Shown in pieces: positions 1 to 8,218 of a stretch of 64,000 bases of DNA. Under the pieces are notes generated by a model. It was given only the letters and a program-made list of their open reading frames with translations, searched no databases and was not told the origin of the DNA. Source of the stretch: a virus. Where the stretch lies: IMG/VR virus record IMGVR_UViG_3300025030_000004, positions 102,653 through 166,652 of that record, one strand, 5' to 3'. The translations under genes and the position numbers were made by a program. The stretch's first letter is position 1. Each line of letters starts with the position of its first letter.

Positions 1-296
1 AATGAATTATGTGTTATAATGTAAAAATAAATAGAACCATTTTTAAAAGTCGTTCCGTCAGGTTTATACCCAAATTTCATTGTTATGAATGTTTTTGCTT
101 CTGTTTGAACCGTGGGGACAAAGCGGTATGGAAAAATATGTGAATAGATCAAAGATGTTGGAACAAAATCAGTTGGAATCTGCACATCTAAGAAGTTCGA
201 TTCATTATTTATAAGGCATTTAATTATTCTTTCGTCCTCAATTAATTTCATTAAAATAGTTAATTTGTTAGTGCCAAGTTCTGCGAATCTATTCAT
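1..296 (-). CDS. Partial hypothetical protein at window edge
   Basis: An open frame begins at the ATG at 296 (MNRFAELGTNKLTIL...) and runs leftward off the window without a stop; 98 codons are visible. It is the last visible member of the leftward head gene cluster, so a head-tail connector or neck role is possible but is only a positional guess. The AGGTGG upstream of the ATG is rather far away, so the start is not certain. No family was recognised. Confidence 0.6.
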   Translation of the reverse strand, partial: MNRFAELGTNKLTILMKLIEDERIIKCLINNESNFLDVQIPTDFVPTSLIYSHIFPYRFVPTVQTEAKTFITMKFGYKPDGTTFKNGSIYFYIITHNS

Positions 297-333
297 TTAA
301 TAAATATACACCACCTCTAAACAAATTTTATTT

Positions 334-1353
334 TTATAAAGCAATAGACATCACATCCTCTAAGGACTTCAAATACTCTTCAAGAATCTCCTCAATATTA
401 TCAAAATCCCAATACCATATTTCAAGAAAGTTATATCCGTTTAGTAAGACATATTCTTTCTTACGTCTGTCGTGTTCAACCTGTCTTTCAAAATCTTTTA
501 CTGATTTATGAAAACCTTTAATATACTTTTCATGTTGTTCACCTTGATATTCAATAAGTAGGTTATATTTTTGTAAATAAAAATCGTAAGATAATAAACC
601 TCCACCAAGCCCTGTAAGACTATCAAACGTTTTTTGAGATATGTAAGAAATACTTTTTAAATCAAAAACTCTTTTACATTCTTTTTCTCCTTTGCTTTTA
701 GAACATTCAGGGCAACCACGACCTAATCCATGTCTGTTTGAGATATCTGCCTTCCACTCATGATCACATTCTCTACACTTCCACCAAACATTTTTATTAC
801 TACCACTTGTAACATCATAAGATGTTAAATCACCATTCTTTGTTGGATGCCACTCTTTGGTTAATTCAGGATTTTTAGTTGCTAAACAGTTAGATATACC
901 TACTCTTTCTCCTGCACAATAAGGACAATTATGACCACGATGAATGTGATTCCAATTCATAGTAAACGTTTCTTGACATTCCTCTTTTGAACATTTAAAT
1001 ATTAAATCCTTATGTGCATCTATATATTTTTCACTAATTATTTCAAAATATTTATTATTTAATTTAAGCCATAATTTAATATTTTGAATAGAGTATGGAT
1101 TATTTTTATTAACAATATCTGGTTTATGATTTCTAATTAAATTAGTAAAAATAGTATAATAGTAATAACCATGATTGTCTTTTATAATTAGCTTATCCTT
1201 ATTGCCATTATAAGTTTCACTTATTAATATATAACCTAAATCTTTAATTACTTGTTTGATATAATTATAAGAATGTTTTACATAAAATATTTTACTCTCC
1301 TCCTCATTTCTATATTTAGACATAGAAAAAAGAAGGATAGCGGTGTGTCTCAC
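334..1353 (-). CDS. Putative homing endonuclease: zinc fingers plus Vsr-like nuclease
   Basis: About 339 aa. The middle has two treble-clef/zinc-ribbon repeats (CSKEEC...CPYC, then CRECDHEW...CPEC) of the kind found in phage DNA-binding and endonuclease proteins. The C-terminal third has a PD-(D/E)xK/Vsr-like core (D-F-Y...IEYQGEQHEKY, then HDRRKKEYVLLNGY). The same core occurs in the gene at 25797-26501. It follows the Ig-domain protein gene after a terminator-like hairpin. The start is ambiguous: a GTG at 1353 has GGAGG 12 nt upstream, while the ATG at 1323 (MSKYRNEE) lies just past the hairpin with no clear ribosome site. It is probably a selfish free-standing endonuclease; activity is inferred. 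Confidence 0.7.
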   Translation of the reverse strand: MRHTAILLFSMSKYRNEEESKIFYVKHSYNYIKQVIKDLGYILISETYNGNKDKLIIKDNHGYYYYTIFTNLIRNHKPDIVNKNNPYSIQNIKLWLKLNNKYFEIISEKYIDAHKDLIFKCSKEECQETFTMNWNHIHRGHNCPYCAGERVGISNCLATKNPELTKEWHPTKNGDLTSYDVTSGSNKNVWWKCRECDHEWKADISNRHGLGRGCPECSKSKGEKECKRVFDLKSISYISQKTFDSLTGLGGGLLSYDFYLQKYNLLIEYQGEQHEKYIKGFHKSVKDFERQVEHDRRKKEYVLLNGYNFLEIWYWDFDNIEEILEEYLKSLEDVMSIAL

Positions 1354-1368
1354 GACATGACATATCCT
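1325..1368 (-). terminator. Hairpin plus U-run before the endonuclease gene
   Basis: Read leftward, AGGATA (1363-1368) pairs with TATCCT (1334-1339), with extra GTC/GAC pairing inside, followed by a T-rich run (1325-1333). It would end transcripts from 1392-2594 and also covers the possible GTG start of the downstream endonuclease. Confidence 0.5.
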
Positions 1369-1391
1369 CCAAAATTATCGATTATATTTAA

Positions 1392-2594
1392 TTAAAAAAT
1401 ACTCTTAATCTGTACATTATGCTCGTCAAATACACTCGAATCATCACTCTTACTAGCTCTAATAACCACGAATTTATTGACATAGCTTGAATTATTCGCC
1501 GCTTTCAAAATAATATTACTGCCATCCTGACTTACAACACTTACATACTCATTACTAGAACCGTCTTGATTGAATACGCTCCATAAAACACTCTTAGTTA
1601 AATCCACAATTCCATTATTCAGCACACTCGCCGTAAGTGTAATAGAATTGTTTAATTTTACAGTTGTCGCTCCACTGATAGAAACAGTATAATTATCAAC
1701 AACTGAGACTTCTTCAACAGTAATTGAGATAGAATCGCTAACGCTAGAATCAGATGCTAATGAAACTGTAATGGTTGAATTGCCAATTGCTACAGGAGTT
1801 ATCAACCCATTATTAACTGTTGCAACCAACTCATTACTAGACGCATACGTTAACCGTAGATTACTTGAGAGAACTACATCATCTTTTAACGTATGTACAT
1901 TTAATTGTACTGGTGTAACTATATTGGTTGACAAACTTTCACCATTCAATATTTCAACACTAAATACGGGAAATATTTGCTCAACCTCACTGTATGACAT
2001 TTTAAATATAATTAATCCAACGCTTGAAATATCATCGCCAACTCCAGAAATTGAATAATGCTGCAATCCAATTTTAAATACATCCCCAGACTTTATTTGC
2101 CGAGTTACTGAGGTATTTGGCACAGTCAATGGCACTTCATTTGATGCTGTAGAAATGTATTTATTTGAATCCACTCCAATTGTAATATCGCCAATAATAC
2201 AAGGAATCTCATTTAAAACTGAGCTTTCATCGTAGAATTTTAAAATATTATCAGCTCTTTCAACCGTACAATCATTTACCCCTACACTCAAATTATCTGT
2301 TTGAGTGCATAACCATTTACACTCTTGGAACTCAAAGACATCTCCAATACTGGGTTTTTGAGTTAATTCTTTAAAAATAACTTGACGATATTTATCTCTA
2401 TCGCGATATAAGTTAGTTTCTAGAATTTTTGATGTAACTCTTGCTACTATATCTATACCATTCCATTTAACAGTTAAAATATTAGGGGCATTGTCAAACT
2501 GCTCATTAACTACTGCTTGAAAATCATCTAAATATATTTGCTGTGCAGATGATGGAGCAATAGGTAAATATGCAGAATAATACTTAAGCACCAT
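1392..2594 (-). CDS. Head-tail/virion protein with C-terminal Ig-like domains
   Basis: 400 aa. The N-terminal half has no recognised family, but its place after the capsid genes fits a head-completion or tail-adaptor protein. The C-terminal half is beta-rich, Ser/Thr/Val-rich and resembles bacterial Ig-like (Big_2) repeats: one around residues 215-295 ends in ITVSLASDSSVSDSISITV, and a second starts near residue 300. Ig-like domains are common on phage virion surfaces and may bind carbohydrates. The ATG follows AAAAGGAG by 10 nt. The domain call is fairly firm and the structural role is inferred from context. Confidence 0.7.
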   Translation of the reverse strand: MVLKYYSAYLPIAPSSAQQIYLDDFQAVVNEQFDNAPNILTVKWNGIDIVARVTSKILETNLYRDRDKYRQVIFKELTQKPSIGDVFEFQECKWLCTQTDNLSVGVNDCTVERADNILKFYDESSVLNEIPCIIGDITIGVDSNKYISTASNEVPLTVPNTSVTRQIKSGDVFKIGLQHYSISGVGDDISSVGLIIFKMSYSEVEQIFPVFSVEILNGESLSTNIVTPVQLNVHTLKDDVVLSSNLRLTYASSNELVATVNNGLITPVAIGNSTITVSLASDSSVSDSISITVEEVSVVDNYTVSISGATTVKLNNSITLTASVLNNGIVDLTKSVLWSVFNQDGSSNEYVSVVSQDGSNIILKAANNSSYVNKFVVIRASKSDDSSVFDEHNVQIKSIF

Positions 2595-2623
2595 TGCCCA
2601 TCATCTCCTTTTTTAATGTTGTA

Positions 2624-3085
2624 TTAAACATAATTACCACTATTCCAAGATGTCCAGTCGGTATTCTTTAAGCTATATTTTGTGATATTTTGATTTACTC
2701 TTTCGATTAGTATATTTTGAACATTTATTTTTTCTTTTAAATTATTTGCGTTGGAATACATTTTAAAATCTGCATCTGAGAGGAAATTGTTAAGTTGTGT
2801 TACATCAAGTATTTTAGTTGTCATCCATTGAATAACGGTTAAATCACTTAAAATAACTTTTTCTGACAATGTTAAAACGGATGCAAACACATTATTTATT
2901 AAGTCTACATCTTCTAAATTTTGTTTACATTCATACAAAAAATTTGGTATACTTTTTACAACATACCCCGCCATTAAAGTTTTGAAATCTGGTATAGAAA
3001 TACTATATAATTGATCAAGCTTATAATCTTTAAAAGAAATTAATGCTAAATCTATTATTTCGTCAAATGAAGTGCCAATTTCCAC
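2624..3085 (-). CDS. Hypothetical protein of the head/connector cluster
   Basis: 153 aa, mostly predicted helical and acidic, with no recognised motif. It lies 7 bp downstream of the 3093-3782 gene in the same leftward run. Size and place between capsid and Ig-domain protein would fit a head-tail connector, but nothing in the sequence proves this. Confidence 0.6.
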   Translation of the reverse strand: MEIGTSFDEIIDLALISFKDYKLDQLYSISIPDFKTLMAGYVVKSIPNFLYECKQNLEDVDLINNVFASVLTLSEKVILSDLTVIQWMTTKILDVTQLNNFLSDADFKMYSNANNLKEKINVQNILIERVNQNITKYSLKNTDWTSWNSGNYV

Positions 3086-3092
3086 TCACCAC

Positions 3093-3782
3093 CTAACTTA
3101 CTTGGACTTGTTTGTAATCTTCTGCCATATCTACAATATTTTTACCATACAATTTACTCAAAGCATTTACTTTATTTAAATCGATATCTTCTTCATTTGC
3201 TATTTTACGCGCAAGAATAGAGGCAACTTGTTCTTTTTGCATTTCAGTAGAATTTTTAAATAATTCATCCATATCTTGACGATTATAATCTAAAAGATTA
3301 TCAATAATTTCCTTAGAAAGAAGTTTTTGATAAGCGTCTGTTAATCCATGGTTTGAAACCACATTATCGTTGCAAATGTACAATAGACCCTTTTCCGCAA
3401 AACCAAATTGATAATGGAGAATTTCGGCTAAATCAGAATAGACTATATTCTTCATTTCACCAAACTTTTCAAATCTGTATGGTTTTCCATTTCCATATGA
3501 GCCAGCAACTAGAATTAAAACACCATCAAAAAGAGAGACTACTTTAATTCGCGTGTTAGGATGTACTTCTACGTACTCTTCAATAGGCAGAGGTTTGGTT
3601 GGGAAAGAAGGGGAGCTTACTTTTACTTCAGGTTGTTTTTGTTGTGAAGCAATAAATGATTTCATTAAAGATTTAAGTTCACTAAGTTCAAATTCCAGTT
3701 CCTCGTAAGATTTTTGTTTTGATTGTTCCTGTTCTAGTTGAGTAGTTTTTTGCACTTCTTGTTTTTTAGGTCTACCTGCCAT
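3093..3782 (-). CDS. Hypothetical virion-cluster protein with coiled-coil N-terminus
   Basis: 229 aa. It starts MAGRPKKQEVQ, followed by a Glu/Gln/Lys-rich likely coiled coil (residues 12-50) and then a beta-containing central part (KVVSLFDGVLILVAGSYG). The MAGRPK N-terminus is shared with the protein beside the terminase (11594-12664); such basic starts occur in DNA-associated phage proteins. It follows the major capsid gene after a strong hairpin. Function unknown. Confidence 0.6.
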   Translation of the reverse strand: MAGRPKKQEVQKTTQLEQEQSKQKSYEELEFELSELKSLMKSFIASQQKQPEVKVSSPSFPTKPLPIEEYVEVHPNTRIKVVSLFDGVLILVAGSYGNGKPYRFEKFGEMKNIVYSDLAEILHYQFGFAEKGLLYICNDNVVSNHGLTDAYQKLLSKEIIDNLLDYNRQDMDELFKNSTEMQKEQVASILARKIANEEDIDLNKVNALSKLYGKNIVDMAEDYKQVQVS

Positions 3783-3813
3783 ATTTTATTTTTCCTTTCA
3801 TTCTTGTGTAGGT

Positions 3814-3851
3814 AAAGGAGATATAGTAGTAAAACTAACCGTATCTCCTTT
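3814..3851 (-). terminator. Strong hairpin after the capsid gene
   Basis: AAAGGAGATA (3814-3823) pairs perfectly with TATCTCCTTT (3842-3851), with an 18-nt loop. It lies between the major capsid gene and the next gene. There is no long U-run, so it may be a partial terminator or an mRNA 3'-end stabiliser that keeps capsid mRNA abundant relative to downstream genes. Confidence 0.6.
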
Positions 3852-3874
3852 AAAATTATTATATTTGCTTATTA

Positions 3875-4975
3875 CTAGGACAGAGTGATCAAACCTGCAA
3901 TTGAATTAGTAGCTACCGCAGCTTTCCAATTCTTTTTCAAAGTTGTGGTTTGAGTTAGGTTTGCATTAGCATAGGTGTCAGAGCTTACTGCGGTTGTGGA
4001 ACCTTCGATTGCCAATTTTACAAGTTTTTGACTGGAAGGGGATAAAACGTAGACACGAGTGTCATCCAAGAACAAAGAGAAGGGGGTTTTCCAGTCAGCA
4101 ATTTGAGGTAAAACAAGTGCATCATAACCAGCAAAGTTCCTCACGTATCCAAGTTTTACGTATTCTGAATCAAGAGTATAGCGATAATTACTGTCGGCAG
4201 GAAGCACATTTTGCAAAGCAAGCTGGGTACCCAAAATTACCGCCTTGGCACCTTGATTAAAAGCCGTCACTTTTTGGCACAAATTAACTAAAGCACTTTG
4301 AGTATATCCAGCAACTTTTAAGCCTGTGGCACCAGTGGAAAGATTTCCCATAGCAGTATTGAATGCATTATAGCAGTCATAAGTAGCTTCGGTCTCGATG
4401 GAACGTACTGCTTTTGTAACAAACTGAGCCAAGTTTTCCTCACCAGAAAGAACACGATAAAGAGAAACTTGAACAGTAACATCATGTTCTTCGGGGATGA
4501 GAGTTACTTGACCGTCAAATTGTTTATGCACTTCTGAAGTGCGCTTTCCACGTCCACCCTTAGAAACTACAAATAAATCGCGAGGTTTTACCCTAAAACT
4601 AAAAGAATCGCCATATCCACCTGTAACAATATCCGTATAAATACCAATGCTATCAATTAAAGTATCTGGCAAGATGGTATCCACCAAAGAGTTTATTACT
4701 GCAAAAGTTGCCCATTTAAGATTCGGATTGGAAACCCAAACTTCCATAGGGAATGCAGAAAAATCGGTTACTTGAGCATGACGAGCAATTTCATTCAAAA
4801 GAGCCTTGTGTATTTTGGTACTTTTCTCGTCAAAAGAAATGGTGGTATCAAATTGAAGATGTTTTTCAGTTAATTTATTTTCAACCCTATATTGGTTGTA
4901 ATAATCGATAAATGCTTCATAAATTTCAGTTTTTCCTTGTGCAAAGTTAAGCACACTAGATGGTAATTTAATCAT
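3875..4975 (-). CDS. Major capsid protein
   Basis: 366 aa. Placement (after portal, protease/scaffold and two small virion genes), length and a balanced Ala/Thr/Val-rich composition fit a HK97-fold-type coat protein. Features include the conserved-looking stretch GGYGDSFSFRVKPRDLFVV (about residues 118-137) and a C-terminal LVKLAIEG...KNWKAAVATNSIAGLITL segment typical of coat proteins. Codon use is richer in G/C than the neighbours, as expected for a highly expressed gene. The ATG at 4975 has AGGAGG upstream. The call is by context and sequence character. Confidence 0.75.
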   Translation of the reverse strand: MIKLPSSVLNFAQGKTEIYEAFIDYYNQYRVENKLTEKHLQFDTTISFDEKSTKIHKALLNEIARHAQVTDFSAFPMEVWVSNPNLKWATFAVINSLVDTILPDTLIDSIGIYTDIVTGGYGDSFSFRVKPRDLFVVSKGGRGKRTSEVHKQFDGQVTLIPEEHDVTVQVSLYRVLSGEENLAQFVTKAVRSIETEATYDCYNAFNTAMGNLSTGATGLKVAGYTQSALVNLCQKVTAFNQGAKAVILGTQLALQNVLPADSNYRYTLDSEYVKLGYVRNFAGYDALVLPQIADWKTPFSLFLDDTRVYVLSPSSQKLVKLAIEGSTTAVSSDTYANANLTQTTTLKKNWKAAVATNSIAGLITLS

Positions 4976-5009
4976 AATGTTTAAATCCTCCTTATATTAT
5001 ATTTATTTA

Positions 5010-5552
5010 TTAGGAATTAGCAGAAGCCGCCCATGCCAGTGTATATGCTCCATTAGTAGCAACAACAAAGGTATTAGTACTCTTAGTACCAGTTAGACCA
5101 TCAGCAGTAACAGTTAAAATATCGCCATCAATGGGTTTAAAAGCACTAAATACATCACCTTGAAGATTAGTGAAATTTCTTACGTCATGGTCGATACCTT
5201 TGAATTTATTACTTCCAGAAATAGTTACAACTACTTCAGGCTCGTAAGCCATCCAAAGATTAGAACTATTGTCTACAACTTCAAATTCATATGCAGTTAC
5301 GCGCTGATTGCCAATAGAACCATCAGCAATAGAAATATAAGTAGTGTTGAGTAATCTAAGAGAAAACTTCAGTGCTCCAGTGGCAGGTTGAGTAGCCAAC
5401 CATACTTCACCTTCACCTGTGGCTGAAGATTTTGAAGCCAAATAAAAGATATTACCATTGTCAATATCGGCACTTGCCGATTTAGCAAACCTATTAAGAG
5501 AATCGAGTTGAGTTGCTTGAGCAACGTTTTGGATTAATACGGCGTGAGACAT
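5010..5552 (-). CDS. Probable capsid decoration/minor head protein
   Basis: 180 aa, Ser/Ala/Thr-rich, largely beta-strand-like, ending in a small repeat-like segment (GDILTVTADGLTGTKSTNTFVVATNGAYTLAW, written here only to locate the C-terminal 45 residues). It lies 34 bp upstream of the major capsid gene and has its own ribosome site (GGAGGTAATGA). Small beta proteins between protease and coat are often decoration proteins; this is inferred. Confidence 0.55.
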   Translation of the reverse strand: MSHAVLIQNVAQATQLDSLNRFAKSASADIDNGNIFYLASKSSATGEGEVWLATQPATGALKFSLRLLNTTYISIADGSIGNQRVTAYEFEVVDNSSNLWMAYEPEVVVTISGSNKFKGIDHDVRNFTNLQGDVFSAFKPIDGDILTVTADGLTGTKSTNTFVVATNGAYTLAWAASANS

Positions 5553-5580
5553 TATTCATTACCTCCATTTTTTTATTTAT

Positions 5581-5907
5581 TTAAAATACTATAAAATTGA
5601 TTATGTCCCCGGTAGTTAAGATATAGTCCGTCGAATTTGTTGCCACAACAAGATTAGTTGTAGACGCAGATAAGGCTGCTTTATTTGTTACATCTTTGCC
5701 TGCGCGCAAAATATTGACCACAAAACCTGTCACAGTTTTCCCAACTGGAATACTAACAGTGGTAGCGGTTTGATCAGCAGACACCGCAGTATAAGTGCCA
5801 GTAATTATTGCATTTTGCAAATTCTGAATTGCATCACCTAAAGTTGCTTTATTAGCACTTATACACATATTATTTAATTGTTTTTTTTGAGCATCAGTAA
5901 TAGCCAT
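5581..5907 (-). CDS. Small virion-cluster protein
   Basis: 108 aa. The N-terminal helix (MAITDAQKKQLNNMC...) is followed by a beta-rich part with Thr/Val/Ala repeats similar in character to the next gene (5010-5552). It could be a second head decoration protein or a head fibre base. It sits between the protease/scaffold and the decoration candidate with short gaps. No family recognised. Confidence 0.55.
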   Translation of the reverse strand: MAITDAQKKQLNNMCISANKATLGDAIQNLQNAIITGTYTAVSADQTATTVSIPVGKTVTGFVVNILRAGKDVTNKAALSASTTNLVVATNSTDYILTTGDIINFIVF

Positions 5908-5933
5908 AATTTAATTCACCTACTTTCTAAAAG

Positions 5934-7433
5934 TTAACTACCAATCTTATTCCAAATACTTCCTGATTGGTTCTTTTCTTCAACAAATGGTAATCCAATT
6001 CTTACAAATCCAACATCATTTGATTTACCTTTAGAAAAACTAAATGCTTCTGCTTTTACTTTATTGACCCAAATATTAAGATTATCAGCAGAGAAAGTTT
6101 TTGCTTCTTCGCGTAATTCTTCCATTTTTTCTTTTGGCATAGATTCCATAACTTCTGAAAGTGTATATTCAATCGTAGCCATCATTTGGTTTGCCTCAAT
6201 ATCAGCTTTGAATTTTTTAAGATCCTCATTTTCAGCCATATAAACTGCCATTTTTTCTTCCATATGAGATTTCATTTCATCCATTTGTTTTTGCATTTCA
6301 TCCATTTTGGATTTCATTTTACTCATATGGGATTTCATTTCTTCTTCTGACATCATCATGGGCATATCTTTATCTTCTGGCATTTTGTCTTCTTGCATCA
6401 TCATTGGCTTGTCGTCTTTTTTCATATCATCTTCGGAATGTTCTTCCTTAGACATTTTTTCCTTGCCTTCTTCTGTAAGTTCTTGATTTTGCTCTGCTTG
6501 TTTTTCATTGAGTTCTGCCTGTGCAGTTGCAGATGTATTTTCATCAGATGTCATATTTTCTTGTTCTATTTCAGGTTTTTTCATTTCTTTTTCAATCACT
6601 ATATCTTCCTCCTTTTTCATTTCTTCTACTTGTGGATTTATAATATTTTCTGCCCATTCCAAAGACTCGAGTCCGCCCAATAAATATTGAGCAGTTTCGG
6701 TTTTTGTTTTGGCTGAAAATTTTATTATATTATGCAGTAAATCTAAACTTGCAAATTCATTATTTATTAATTGATTTGCAATTGAAATATTTACAGCAGT
6801 AATCCCTTTAGGATTGATTTCTTTAAGAGAAATTCCTTTTTCGGCATTTTGTTTGACGATGGGCGGGATTTCATAATTAAGGAGAATAGAATCAAAATTC
6901 ATAAGTTTTTTAACTTCCTCTACTACAGCAGAAAAAGATAAAACCTCAACTCTAGCATTGGGAATTGCAGGAGTCGTTCCAATTAAAGTAATCCCACTAA
7001 ATGAAAATAATTCAATAGAATCGTTTTCTCCAGATTCTAAGACGACTATTTCCATACTTAAGTTTTTAATTTGATCTCTATCTAAAACAAAAGCAACGTC
7101 TTTTGCGTATCTGCACCATATAATTCCATCTGCACAGAGCCATCTTTTTCCTTCTTCATCTGTTTCATAAAAAATATCACTATCAGATAAAATTACTCCA
7201 ACTGCAATTTCATCAAATTCATGACCCATTAAATCTTTATTATAGCGATCATATTTTGCTACAATTGGTTTTCCTACTAAAGTTGGTCTTGCTTTTTCAA
7301 TGCATTCCCATGAAATTGGCTTCTGGTGCTGATTATCACCTTCTGATACTATCCATAGACGAACTTTCATAAGTTCGCTATTTGATACTTCCATTAAATC
7401 AAACTTGCTTATTGCAAATGATAGCTTATTCAT
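5934..7433 (-). CDS. Prohead protease/scaffold-like protein
   Basis: 499 aa. The N-terminal ~200 residues resemble phage head maturation proteases in place and pattern (RPTLVGKPIVAKYD..., ILSDSDIFYE, KNLSMEIVVLESG with a candidate nucleophile Ser). The C-terminal half is very acidic, Met-rich and coiled-coil (residues about 280-415, repeated MKSHM/MDEMQKQM units), typical of a scaffold. A fused protease-scaffold between portal and capsid is a common arrangement. I cannot confirm the catalytic triad, so it may be scaffold only. Confidence 0.65.
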   Translation of the reverse strand: MNKLSFAISKFDLMEVSNSELMKVRLWIVSEGDNQHQKPISWECIEKARPTLVGKPIVAKYDRYNKDLMGHEFDEIAVGVILSDSDIFYETDEEGKRWLCADGIIWCRYAKDVAFVLDRDQIKNLSMEIVVLESGENDSIELFSFSGITLIGTTPAIPNARVEVLSFSAVVEEVKKLMNFDSILLNYEIPPIVKQNAEKGISLKEINPKGITAVNISIANQLINNEFASLDLLHNIIKFSAKTKTETAQYLLGGLESLEWAENIINPQVEEMKKEEDIVIEKEMKKPEIEQENMTSDENTSATAQAELNEKQAEQNQELTEEGKEKMSKEEHSEDDMKKDDKPMMMQEDKMPEDKDMPMMMSEEEMKSHMSKMKSKMDEMQKQMDEMKSHMEEKMAVYMAENEDLKKFKADIEANQMMATIEYTLSEVMESMPKEKMEELREEAKTFSADNLNIWVNKVKAEAFSFSKGKSNDVGFVRIGLPFVEEKNQSGSIWNKIGS

Positions 7434-7462
7434 TTTTCACCTCCCTTCTAAAATAAAAGTGA

Positions 7463-7654
7463 TTAAACCAACCACTTAATCCAAATTGGAGCAAAATTTA
7501 TCATTTGTTGAAATTCTCTAGTGTTACTAAAATAATAAAAACCACTTTCATCTTGAGATAAAAGTGGAATGTTATTTTTAATTATGTAATTTTTGAGTAT
7601 AGTTGATTTTGTTTTGTATGTATTAAAGAGAGAAGAGGGATTAGTGATAAACAA
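7463..7654 (-). CDS. Small hypothetical protein
   Basis: 63 aa starting at a TTG (7654) directly after the stop of the CYTH gene, with GGGGTGAT inside that gene's end as the ribosome site, so translation is probably coupled. The pattern KTKSTILKNYIIKNNIPLL...YYFSNTREFQQMI...PIWIKWL resembles small phage proteins of unknown function that end in a hydrophobic, Trp-containing tail. Confidence 0.55.
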   Translation of the reverse strand: MFITNPSSLFNTYKTKSTILKNYIIKNNIPLLSQDESGFYYFSNTREFQQMINFAPIWIKWLV

Positions 7655-8146
7655 TTATAAATCACCCCATAAACTAAACTTAATTTTATTAATTCTAGAG
7701 AATAATTCAATGCTAAAAGATTTATTTTCTTTTAATTCTTTTCCAAACCAATCAGGGATAATAAAATTATTCATAGATTCTTCATTTGAAAATTCTACTT
7801 CAACTATTTTGTCTCCCGTATCAAGAAAATTATCAATCTCTGCAATTAAATTGTCATCTAATTCAACAATTGTACGCTCTTTTATAATTGGTTTTTTATT
7901 AATTACTTCAAAAATCCTATCATATCTTTCTCTGCTAATACGATGCTCTAATTCTTCCCTAGTATTATCTTTAAGTTGATATTTAACTGTATGATAATAA
8001 GTATCTTTATTATCTGAATCAGTAATTTTACGAACTCTAACGTCAGGAGAAAAATTAGCATATGTCTGAGTGATTGTAAATTTATCTTTTACTTGAGAGG
8101 AAGGAGGATCTGATTTTAGTTTCCACCGTTTTTCACGTTCAATCAC
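7655..8146 (-). CDS. CYTH-domain protein (triphosphate-binding fold)
   Basis: 163 aa, start GTG at 8146 (MIEREKRWKL). The N-terminal E3-x-E5-x-R7 is a close variant of the ExExK signature of CYTH enzymes (adenylate cyclase CyaB, thiamine or inorganic triphosphatases). It is followed by the expected ladder of charged beta strands: TQTYANF, RVRKI, YYHTVKY, EELEHRIS, KERTIVEL, IVEVEFSN. The family acts on triphosphorylated substrates with a metal. Lys to Arg in the signature is a change to note. It lies between the portal and the protease/scaffold; its substrate in the phage is unknown. Confidence 0.65.
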   Translation of the reverse strand: MIEREKRWKLKSDPPSSQVKDKFTITQTYANFSPDVRVRKITDSDNKDTYYHTVKYQLKDNTREELEHRISRERYDRIFEVINKKPIIKERTIVELDDNLIAEIDNFLDTGDKIVEVEFSNEESMNNFIIPDWFGKELKENKSFSIELFSRINKIKFSLWGDL

Positions 8147-8218
8147 GCAGATAATTCACCTACTTTTTCTAAATATGACATAATAAAATCATTTAGTTTA
8201 TCCATAACTCCTAGTAGA

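Noticed and set aside
2000-2058. Small + strand ORF 1771-2058
   Set aside because: Opposite-strand shadow of the Ig-domain protein; no ribosome site.
6393-6690. Overlapping + strand ORFs with Phe/Cys/Ser-rich products
   Set aside because: Reverse complement of the Met/Lys/Glu-rich scaffold repeat, a usual artefact.
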